From an uncultured Streptococcus sp. (GTDB lineage: Bacteria > Bacillota > Bacilli > Lactobacillales > Streptococcaceae), in assembly GCF_901875575.1 (NCBI RefSeq), contig NZ_CABFMF010000013.1, positions 1 to 37,442 of the forward strand: DNA of 37,442 nt, given 5' to 3'. Positions within the stretch are counted from its first letter, which is position 1, and each line of letters opens with the position of its first letter. Made by a program: the position numbers and the translations under genes. The notes below the pieces were generated by a model. It ran no database searches. It saw nothing but the letters and a program-made list of their open reading frames with translations, and had not been told where the DNA came from. Below, one piece after another: positions 1 to 6,312 of the stretch.

Positions 1-1110
1 GTTTTATCCGTACTTGTCCATTCTCCTGGCGTTACTACTTTTGTTACTAAGTTGTATGTTGCACTACGTTTGAAGTGCGCTGTTTGTTTCTTAGTTGGTT
101 TCGCATTTTCGATTTCAGGTCCGTCTGCAGTTTCTTTCTTAACGTAAGTAATTGTACGTTTTACTTCTTTTTCTAAGTCAGATTTTGCTAATCCTTCTGC
201 TGGCCATTTTGGTCCTTCTGGTTTATCTGGATCTACTGGATCATTTGGATTTTTCGGCTCTGTTACTGTTACAGTACGTTCCTTAACAAGTAATTTGAAT
301 ACTTGCGTTGGATCTCCATCTGTTGGATCTTTTTCGTTATCAAATTTTTGATTATTTAATAACTCTTTATTTTCAACTACATATCCACGTTTTTCTAAGT
401 CTGCAATCTTAGCTGTTACTGAATCTGTTGGAATTGCTGCATCTGTTGTTCCGTTATCAATACTTACTTTCTCAGCTGGTAATTCTACCTCTGTTCCTGT
501 TGTTGTATTGAATACTTTCACTACTGCTTTTTGTGGATCTGCCACATATGTGATTTCTGTATTTGTTTTCGGATCTGTTGGTACTGGTGGATTGTATCCT
601 TCCGTTAAATCATCTGGATTTTTCGGTACTAACGGGTTCCCTCCAACTTGTGGTGTGTATCCTGGTACATATGGGACCGTTCCTGGTGTTGGATCTCCTG
701 GTTTTGTCGGATCTGTCGGATGGTTTGGATATGGGATTGGCGTTGGTGTTTCTTCACCTGGTTTATTAGGTATCCATGATCCTAACTTAGTATACACAAC
801 TTTCTTATCTAAGTCTGTTGAATTTACGTTTGTTTCCACTTCTTCGACAGATGCTTTGTCTGCTACATAACCATCTAATTTTTCTGTCGGTACAGCTGCT
901 AGAGTTTTATCCGTACTTGTCCATTCTCCTGGCGTTACTACTTTTGTTACTAAGTTGTATGTTGCACTACGTTTGAAGTGGGCTGTTTGTTTCTTAGTTG
1001 GTTTCGCATCCGCTATTTCTGGTCCATCCGCAGTTTCTTTCTTAACATAAGTAATCGTACGTGTAACATCTTTCTTAAGTGACAATTGGTTCACTAACTC
1101 TTCTGTCCAT
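1..1110 (-). repeat. About 903-bp direct repeat units within the surface protein gene
   Basis: The sequence from position 1 recurs from position 904 with only scattered differences over at least 150 bp, an offset of exactly 903 bp (301 codons), so frame is kept. Between the near-identical blocks the units also align at protein level, for example DLEKRGYVVENKE near 400 and ALKNAGYEIVTNE near 1290. High DNA identity in the block encoding HFKRSATYNLVTKVV suggests recent duplication or gene conversion. The window begins inside a copy, so the number of units is unknown. Confidence 0.85.
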
Positions 1111-4100
1111 TTTGGTCCGTTTGGATTTTCTGGATCAATTGGTGTGTCTGGAGTTGGTGGAGTTGTTACTGTTACTACTTTTTCTCTTACAGTTACATTA
1201 TACACCTGACTTGGCTCTTGTCCGTCTACATCAGTTGTTGAATCAATTGTTTTACTATTTGTATCAAATTCGTTTGTTACAATCTCATACCCAGCATTTT
1301 TCAGTGCTGTTATTCTAGTATCTACATCTGTTGAAGAGAATGTCTCTCCTACATTACCAGAAAGCGTAATATCACCATATCCAGTTAACGGTTCTGTTAC
1401 TGTCTCAGATACTTGTTTCTTGAAGTGAACGACACCTTTACCTGTTGTTGGCGTTACTGGTTTTACCGTTTCTTCATATACAAAAGTAACAACTTTATCT
1501 TCATCGGTAGTATCAATTGTTCCAGTCGTTGGTGCTGAACCAGTTGCTAAACCACCGTTATCAGCTACCAAACTATAATATTTATTATTTGTTGTAGATA
1601 GTGTTGTATAAGCTCTAGCTGTTACGTCGTAAGTAGAACTGATAAGCACATCCTTAGCTGCTGTATATCTATTTTCGCTGTCTTTCTCACCAAAAGTGTT
1701 TTCGTTTTCGATATTTGTAATCACATTACCTGCTTTATCAACATATCGAACTTTTACATTCCTAGACATAGCCGATCTTATTTCAGATGTCTTCTTACTC
1801 TTGTTGATTTCTTCTATAATCTTATTTTTCTTATCTTCTGGAAGATTTGACTTGCGAATTATTCTTATTGCTACTTCTTTTGATGGTCCTGTCGTATCTT
1901 GAATAACTGAGAAATCGGCTAGAATTGGCATATTATACTGAATACGAGAACTTTGAGGGTTTACCCCAACTCTTTCATTATCAGATGGAATTACTTGTAC
2001 AGTATATGATACAATATCCGTTCCTAAAGGAATGTCCGCAGTAGCGAAGTAGCCTGCTTTTCCTAGTTTGCTATATCCAGGACCCACTGCTTCCTTAATC
2101 TTAGCCGACAGTTCTTCATCAGAAATCACATTCGTACGCACAATCCCTTTATCTACTCCTAAAATGTGTGAGAAATGTTTGAATTCTTCATTATTAGATT
2201 TAGCCCAACCATTATTAAGATTATTCGCTATTGTATTCGTTTTCGCTCGTTCAAAATCTGCAGAGGTAAGACCATATTCACTCGCAGTTCCAGTTGCTTC
2301 TATGCGAGACCCTTGAATACCAACTTCCTTGCTACCGTTTCTAGCGGCAGTATATGTGTATTTATCTGTTTCAACTTCCAGCTGATCATCGTTAACATGA
2401 TAGGTAATTTTCTTAGCACCTGGTATAAGAGTAGTGAGTAATCTATATGCTCTGTCATCAGCTTTAGCTTGAGGCTTAGCTGTACTTAGCCAAGTTGGGG
2501 TATTAGGATTATCTTTATCAGCATTTTTCATTAAATTATTCAAGTCATTTGCTAGCTTTATAGGTAACTGAGCTGTACTTGTGAAAGTTTTCTTCCACTC
2601 TGAATCTCTTTCCTTTGATTTTCCTATACTTAAGAAGTCTTCAGTAACATTCATCACAATATCGCCTTGTTTTTTAGCTTCTTCCGTAGCTTCTGCTTCA
2701 AATTGAGCGTATAACTCTTGTTGTTTTGAATCGTAATCTTTTTTGTTTATACCTTTTAATGAACTATTTTTTACTTTCTCATTTCTAATTTTATTAATGC
2801 GATAAGTAAACTCATCTTTTAAAAATCTCAAAATGTTTGCATGTGCCGCTTCAACATTTAAACCTTTCTTATACAACTCTTCATTCTGAACGATTTCAGC
2901 TACACGAGAAATAGTTTCATCATAAACTTTTGTTTCTTCGCCCTTGCTATTTTGAGCTTTAATTACTACTCGATAACTTCCTTTAGAACCGTTAATATCT
3001 GTGATGTACCCTGTCACAAAATCAACACGAACACGACTTCCGTATTTAGTAGAAAAGGCTGTGAATTTCTTCTCTATCCCATTGTAGCCAACGACACCTG
3101 GAGAATATTTATTAAATTTATCCTTTTCTAAAAACGGAAGCGTCTTAAAATTAGCACCAACCGCCTCTGCACGTTCATTCTGAGTCCGTGGATCATATGT
3201 AGAATTATCCGCTACAGTATCATTACGATTGGCACGTGTACGCCCTTTAACAAGCATCAGCATATAATCAAAACGACGATCTAAGGCTTGCTCATGCACA
3301 TAGACGTTATCTAAGGAATCTGCCCCAAGCATACCACCTTGTTCAATTATCGGAATCCCATTCTCAGTTTGTCCAACTTTATGCCAACCTGTGAAGTAAC
3401 CTTGTGCGTTCTTTCTACCGATAACGAACTTACCTTTGTTTCCATTTTCATCAATGGCATGCCAACCACCAAAGTCATGAAGTTCTCTAATTTCACCCGG
3501 TTGAAGAGGTACACCCTCTGGATTCTCAGCAGTTTTATCAAATCGAAGTTCTCTTCCTAGAGTATCCATATTTCTCAAGTATGAACGCTCGTTATTTTGG
3601 AAGTCATCCGGCATATGTTGGATAATTTTCCACATTTCTTCAACTGTAGCATCTTCCTTAGGATCGTCAAACTTCAAGTGAGCATTCGGATCATGTGCTC
3701 CATCCTCATTTCCTTTTGGTATAGATATCCCCGGTTGATCTGGTTGTACTGTAGACCCCTTACGTTCGGTTACAGCAGAATCTAATACTTCGTTATTTCC
3801 AGTAGAAGCCCCGGCAGGTGTCTCAGTTCCAGTAGAAGTATTAGAAGTTCCGCCAGCAGGAGCATCTCCTGTTTCTCTTCTTACACGGCGACTTCTAGTA
3901 TTAGCAGACGTAGGCGCCTCTGCCCTCTGCGCCGCATTAAGGGTTTCATTATTTTCTTTCTCTTTAGGTGTTGTTGGCTCTGTTGATTTTCCAGAAACAT
4001 CTGGATTTTGAGCAGCCACCGCCCCATAGCCAGACGAAGCCAGACTGTTAGGTTGGCTTGTCTCCGATTCTGGAGACGGACGAGAGTGACTTGCCCCTCC

Positions 4101-4235
4101 ATCAGTAGTAGTATTCGTTTCCGCGTGTACCACACCTGCCCCCATGGCAAGGTAAAAAGCACCAATGACGACACTAGCTGCACCGACACTTACTTTTCGA
4201 ATACTATATTTTAGTTGTTTATCAAATTTACCCAT
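1..4235 (-). CDS. Large YSIRK-signal cell-wall surface protein (adhesin-like), C-terminus off the left edge
   Basis: The reading frame is open without interruption from the ATG at 4235 to position 1 (1411 codons seen), so this is the N-terminal part of a very large exported protein. Residues 10-14 read YSIRK, followed by a hydrophobic stretch and a likely cleavage after residue 38 (VHA), the signal type used for septal secretion of LPXTG proteins. Residues about 39-160 are Ser/Thr/Pro-rich and low in complexity; about 160-820 are a non-repetitive domain I cannot assign. From about 824 a segment VKVRYVDKAGNVI resembles the start of MucBP-type repeats. From about 960 the protein is built of roughly 301-residue repeats (ERTVTVTEP-like strand, ETADGPE, KKQTAHFKRSATYN, WTSTDKT) joined by Pro-rich linkers. 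A ribosome site GGAG lies 5 nt before the ATG. The sortase motif is outside the window. Role as host-binding adhesin is inferred from architecture, not shown. Confidence 0.85.
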   Translation of the reverse strand, partial: MGKFDKQLKYSIRKVSVGAASVVIGAFYLAMGAGVVHAETNTTTDGGASHSRPSPESETSQPNSLASSGYGAVAAQNPDVSGKSTEPTTPKEKENNETLNAAQRAEAPTSANTRSRRVRRETGDAPAGGTSNTSTGTETPAGASTGNNEVLDSAVTERKGSTVQPDQPGISIPKGNEDGAHDPNAHLKFDDPKEDATVEEMWKIIQHMPDDFQNNERSYLRNMDTLGRELRFDKTAENPEGVPLQPGEIRELHDFGGWHAIDENGNKGKFVIGRKNAQGYFTGWHKVGQTENGIPIIEQGGMLGADSLDNVYVHEQALDRRFDYMLMLVKGRTRANRNDTVADNSTYDPRTQNERAEAVGANFKTLPFLEKDKFNKYSPGVVGYNGIEKKFTAFSTKYGSRVRVDFVTGYITDINGSKGSYRVVIKAQNSKGEETKVYDETISRVAEIVQNEELYKKGLNVEAAHANILRFLKDEFTYRINKIRNEKVKNSSLKGINKKDYDSKQQELYAQFEAEATEEAKKQGDIVMNVTEDFLSIGKSKERDSEWKKTFTSTAQLPIKLANDLNNLMKNADKDNPNTPTWLSTAKPQAKADDRAYRLLTTLIPGAKKITYHVNDDQLEVETDKYTYTAARNGSKEVGIQGSRIEATGTASEYGLTSADFERAKTNTIANNLNNGWAKSNNEEFKHFSHILGVDKGIVRTNVISDEELSAKIKEAVGPGYSKLGKAGYFATADIPLGTDIVSYTVQVIPSDNERVGVNPQSSRIQYNMPILADFSVIQDTTGPSKEVAIRIIRKSNLPEDKKNKIIEEINKSKKTSEIRSAMSRNVKVRYVDKAGNVITNIENENTFGEKDSENRYTAAKDVLISSTYDVTARAYTTLSTTNNKYYSLVADNGGLATGSAPTTGTIDTTDEDKVVTFVYEETVKPVTPTTGKGVVHFKKQVSETVTEPLTGYGDITLSGNVGETFSSTDVDTRITALKNAGYEIVTNEFDTNSKTIDSTTDVDGQEPSQVYNVTVREKVVTVTTPPTPDTPIDPENPNGPKWTEELVNQLSLKKDVTRTITYVKKETADGPEIADAKPTKKQTAHFKRSATYNLVTKVVTPGEWTSTDKTLAAVPTEKLDGYVADKASVEEVETNVNSTDLDKKVVYTKLGSWIPNKPGEETPTPIPYPNHPTDPTKPGDPTPGTVPYVPGYTPQVGGNPLVPKNPDDLTEGYNPPVPTDPKTNTEITYVADPQKAVVKVFNTTTGTEVELPAEKVSIDNGTTDAAIPTDSVTAKIADLEKRGYVVENKELLNNQKFDNEKDPTDGDPTQVFKLLVKERTVTVTEPKNPNDPVDPDKPEGPKWPAEGLAKSDLEKEVKRTITYVKKETADGPEIENAKPTKKQTAHFKRSATYNLVTKVVTPGEWTSTDK

Positions 4236-4247
4236 TTTAGACTCCAA

Positions 4248-4270
4248 TCATATATATATATATATATATT
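4248..4270 (-). repeat. (TA)n dinucleotide tract in the 5' leader of the surface protein gene
   Basis: About ten uninterrupted TA/AT repeats lie between the predicted transcription start (near 4307) and the ribosome site at 4240-4245 of the gene starting at 4235. The tract is self-complementary and could fold into a short RNA hairpin close to the ribosome site. Its length could vary by slipped-strand replication. Confidence 0.8.
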
Positions 4271-4313
4271 GTTATACTATTTCTTGCATAATAGCATACA
4301 ATCTCATTTAAAT

Positions 4314-4342
4314 ATTATACATCAAACAACTATAAATTTCAA
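4314..4342 (-). promoter_or_regulatory. Sigma-A promoter of the YSIRK surface protein gene
   Basis: On the minus strand TTGAAA (4342-4337), a 17-nt spacer and TATAAT (4319-4314) form a near-consensus promoter. Transcription would start near 4307, giving a leader of about 70 nt that contains the TA tract. Confidence 0.75.
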
Positions 4343-4374
4343 CTTTTTTGATTGAAATGAAAGACTAGCATATA

Positions 4375-4550
4375 GACGACTCTTTTTACCAAAACCAAAG
4401 GTAGGTTAGGAGTCCCTCATCAGTAAACCAACAGCAAAGATGAAGTCCCATCAGCCTTGCCCTGTCGTGTGCATCTGATGGACTTGCTTCCTCCTATCAG
4501 CAAGCTCAGTCCTGTGCTTTGAGACCTCCCCAGCTTGCTTTAGGATTTTT
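4375..4550. other. GC-richer intergenic block with two hairpins, function unknown
   Basis: Between the divergent surface protein and Rpn genes lies about 175 bp of non-coding sequence clearly richer in G+C than its surroundings. One hairpin pairs 4443-4454 with 4475-4485 (11 pairs, one bulged C). A second pairs GCAAGCT (4500-4506) with AGCTTGC (4532-4538) and is followed by a T-rich run to 4550, as a plus-strand terminator would be. Loops hold CTTCCTCCT and ACCTCCCC, which are complementary to Shine-Dalgarno sequences. It could be a small RNA or a relic of a mobile element; I cannot decide between these. Confidence 0.4.
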
Positions 4551-4660
4551 ACATTTATTTCTTTAAAAATGAGACAATTTGAGATTTTTTCTACCCTTTT
4601 TCTTCTTTTTCCGAATAAATAGATAGAAGCATCAAATTTAGTAAAACTAGATTAAAAAAT

Positions 4661-4670
4661 GTGCTATAAT
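4661..4670 (+). promoter_or_regulatory. Extended -10 promoter candidate for the Rpn gene
   Basis: TGCTATAAT (4662-4670) is a perfect extended -10 element, but the -35 region (TAAAAC at 4642-4647) is poor. Transcription would start near 4677, only about 9 nt before the ATG at 4686, so the leader would be very short and the ribosome site partly cut. This placement excludes an upstream in-frame ATG at 4659. Confidence 0.5.
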
Positions 4671-4685
4671 GAAAGGAGAGGAAGT

Positions 4686-5597
4686 ATGACATTACGTCAT
4701 CCGGGCATCAGCCCAACTAATGATTTGGTTGCTAAGAAAATCTTTAGCAATCCAGAAATCACTTGTCAATTTATCCGCGATATGTTGGATTTACCAGCCA
4801 AAAATGTAACCATTTTGGAGGGAAGTAACATTCATGTCTTGCCTTCCCTACCCTACTCGGCCCAGGATTTCTATACTAGCATAGATGTCTTGGCGGAGTT
4901 GGACAATGGTACGCAAGTAATTATTGAAATCCAAGTTCATCATCAGAATTTTTTCATCAATCGTTTGTGGGCTTATCTGTGCAGTCAGGTCAATCAAAAT
5001 CTCGAAAAAATTCGCCAACAAGAAGGTGATACCCACCAGAGCTATAAACACATCGCACCTGTTTACGCTATTGCTATCGTGGACAGTAATTATTTTCAAG
5101 ATGATTTAGCCTTTCACAGTTTTAGTATGCGAGAGGACACGACGGGTGAAGTCTTAACCATCACAAACAATGGACAAGAAAATCATCTAGTCAAGATGGC
5201 GTTCTTAGAACTAAAAAAATACAGAGAAACCAGCAAAGACGAGGTTCGCAAGCCCTGGTTAGAGTTTTTCGGCAACAAGCCCTTTACCCAACAACCAGAT
5301 CGAGCCATCAGCCAAGCAGATCAACTGCTGGATTACAAGAGCTGGTCCGAGGAGGACAGGAAGATGTTTAGTGAACAACGCAGACGCGAAGAACAAGCCT
5401 TGTTAGCACAGGACTATGCCTTGGAACAAGCTGAGGAAAAAGGCTTAGAACGTGGTCGTGCAGAGGGGATTGAACAAGGACTTGAACGTGGAAAACTCTT
5501 TGCCTTCCTAGATATGGTCCGCCAAGATCTTCTGACTTCTGAGATTGCCAGTCAGCAGTTAGGCATGACTGTCACTGAATTTGAGGCATTATTGTAA
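4686..5597 (+). CDS. Rpn-family PD-(D/E)XK nuclease (recombination-promoting nuclease / putative transposase)
   Basis: A 303-residue protein of the Rpn/PDDEXK_2 family, whose members are DNA nucleases linked to RecA-independent recombination and, in E. coli, to phage defence. The nuclease core is visible as D67 in TSIDVLAEL and the E81-I-Q83 motif in VIIEIQVHHQ, the D...ExQ form typical of this family. The C-terminal part (about 200-303) is Lys/Glu/Gln-rich and contains GRAEGIEQGLERG, a coiled or helical linker common in the family, ending in TEFEALL. The ATG at 4686 follows AGGAGAGGAAG; the upstream ATG at 4659 precedes the -10 element and is rejected. An internal AGGAGG (5350-5355) sits 8 nt before an in-frame ATG at 5364. 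Downstream lie decayed copies of its 3' half. Compared with those copies, the stop after FEALL is early, as the copy reads on to FEALLEDYHQ. Confidence 0.85.
   Translation: MTLRHPGISPTNDLVAKKIFSNPEITCQFIRDMLDLPAKNVTILEGSNIHVLPSLPYSAQDFYTSIDVLAELDNGTQVIIEIQVHHQNFFINRLWAYLCSQVNQNLEKIRQQEGDTHQSYKHIAPVYAIAIVDSNYFQDDLAFHSFSMREDTTGEVLTITNNGQENHLVKMAFLELKKYRETSKDEVRKPWLEFFGNKPFTQQPDRAISQADQLLDYKSWSEEDRKMFSEQRRREEQALLAQDYALEQAEEKGLERGRAEGIEQGLERGKLFAFLDMVRQDLLTSEIASQQLGMTVTEFEALL
5364..5597 (+). CDS. Predicted intragenic C-terminal Rpn product (RpnS-like inhibitor candidate)
   Basis: Inside the Rpn gene, in the same frame, the ATG at 5364 is preceded by a consensus ribosome site AGGAGG at 5350-5355 with an 8-nt spacing, better than the site of the full-length gene. 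It would make a 77-residue protein starting MFSEQRRREEQ and ending FEALL, lacking the nuclease core. For E. coli Rpn proteins a short C-terminal product made from an internal start was reported to bind and block the long nuclease form. That this happens here is inference; the ribosome site could be a chance match to the codons for SEEDRK. The same site and ATG are kept in the neighbouring decayed copy (5763-5779). Confidence 0.4.
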   Translation: MFSEQRRREEQALLAQDYALEQAEEKGLERGRAEGIEQGLERGKLFAFLDMVRQDLLTSEIASQQLGMTVTEFEALL

Positions 5598-5601
5598 AAT
5601 C

Positions 5602-6014
5602 ATCACAATAATGAGTTCTTTGAACTAAAAAATACAGAGAAACCAGCAAAGACAAGGTTCGCAAGCCGTGGTTGGAGTTTTTCGGGAATAAACCCTTTAC
5701 CAAACAACCTGAGCGAGCCATCAGCCAAGCAGATCAACTGCTGGACTATAAAAGCTGGTCCGAGGAGGACAGGAAAATGTTTAGTCAACTACGTATGCGT
5801 GAAGAACAACCGTTATTGGCTCATGATTATGCCTTAGAAACTGCTAGGGCGGAAGATCTTGAACGTGGACGAGCTGAAGGCATCGAACAGGGATTAAAAA
5901 GTAGGTTTAGCAAATCTAGTTCGTCAAGGTATTCTGACTTCCGAGCTTGCCAGTCAGTAATTAGGTATGTCAGTATCTGAGTTTGAAGCCTTGCTGGAAG
6001 ATTATCACCAATAA
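5602..6014 (+). pseudogene. Decayed copy of the Rpn 3' half
   Basis: This segment repeats the 3' part of the adjacent Rpn gene from the ITNN codons (5160) onward, but diverged. It starts ATCAC at 5602, has lost about 35 bp near 5615, and then reads KKYRETSKD, VRKPWLEFFGNKPFTKQPE and DQLLDYKSWSEEDRK in frame. After GRAEGIEQGL (about 5898) the frame shifts; the remainder reads ANLVRQGILTSELASQ, a stop, then LGMSVSEFEALLEDYHQ and a stop at 6012-6014. There is no nuclease core, so it cannot be an active nuclease. An internal AGGAGG (5763-5768) with ATG at 5777 could still allow a 67-residue product ending at 5980. It is most likely a relic of a former tandem rpn paralogue. Confidence 0.8.
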
Positions 6015-6060
6015 CGGTCAAGAAAACCATCTAGTCAAGATGGCATTCTTAGAACTAAAC
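6004..6060 (+). pseudogene. Third, very short Rpn gene fragment
   Basis: Starting directly at the end of the previous copy, 57 bp repeat the codons ITNNGQENHLVKMAFLEL of the intact gene (5160-5213), then homology stops. The three copies begin at 5160, 5602 and 6004, so the arrangement is a head-to-tail series with spacings of 442 and 402 bp. Confidence 0.7.
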
Positions 6061-6090
6061 GTCTAGTCACAGATTAAAGATGCTGTGTAA

Positions 6091-6143
6091 AAGTCTTCTC
6101 ATAATAAAACGTTTGGTATCAATGTTTTATTATGAGAAGACTT
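6091..6143. terminator. 20-bp perfect palindrome with 13-nt loop; probable terminator or element end
   Basis: The arms 6091-6110 and 6124-6143 are perfect inverted repeats of 20 bp around a 13-nt loop. A TTTTTT run follows at 6145-6151, so it would act as an intrinsic terminator on the plus strand after the Rpn remnants. The stem is longer than other terminators in the window and AT-rich, so a transposon-end or mini-element origin is also possible. Confidence 0.6.
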
Positions 6144-6200
6144 ACTTTTTTACTGAGATTGAATTTTTCCCCGCATCAACATCATACACACAGCAAAGTT

Positions 6201-6240
6201 AAGCTGACCTGGTTTATCGAAAAGATTTTAGAGGAGTATA
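6201..6240 (-). repeat. Degenerate boxA-like remnant
   Basis: The stretch AAGCTGACCTGG, then AAAGATTTTAGAGGAGTATA, resembles the boxA end of the BOX element at 35065-35100 (GCTGACG, GATTTG, AAAGATTTTCGAAGAGTATT) with several changes. No boxB or boxC is recognisable next to it, so it would be a relic lying just upstream of the pgm promoter. Confidence 0.45.
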
Positions 6241-6244
6241 AGCA

Positions 6245-6273
6245 TTTACTAAAACTTAAAAAAATGATATAAT
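6245..6273 (+). promoter_or_regulatory. pgm promoter
   Basis: TTTACT (6245-6250), a 17-nt spacer and TGATATAAT (6265-6273) form an extended -10 promoter about 40 nt before the pgm start. Confidence 0.7.
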
Positions 6274-6312
6274 GAAGCCGATTAAATGTTTTAAAAATAA
6301 AGGAGAATTTTA

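Noticed and set aside
508..870. Open frame on the plus strand opposite the surface protein, with similar others at 1079-1318, 1696-1902, 2068-2441
   Set aside because: They are antisense to a continuous, well-supported repeat protein frame, lack ribosome sites and are low-complexity shadows.
4440..4550. CiaR-regulated small RNA (csRNA) identity for the structured block
   Set aside because: Anti-Shine-Dalgarno loops are suggestive, but no TTTAAG direct repeat, the CiaR site, is found near it.
4659..4685. Upstream in-frame ATG at 4659 as start of the Rpn gene
   Set aside because: It lies before the extended -10 (4662-4670) and has no ribosome site; the ATG at 4686 follows AGGAGAGGAAG.
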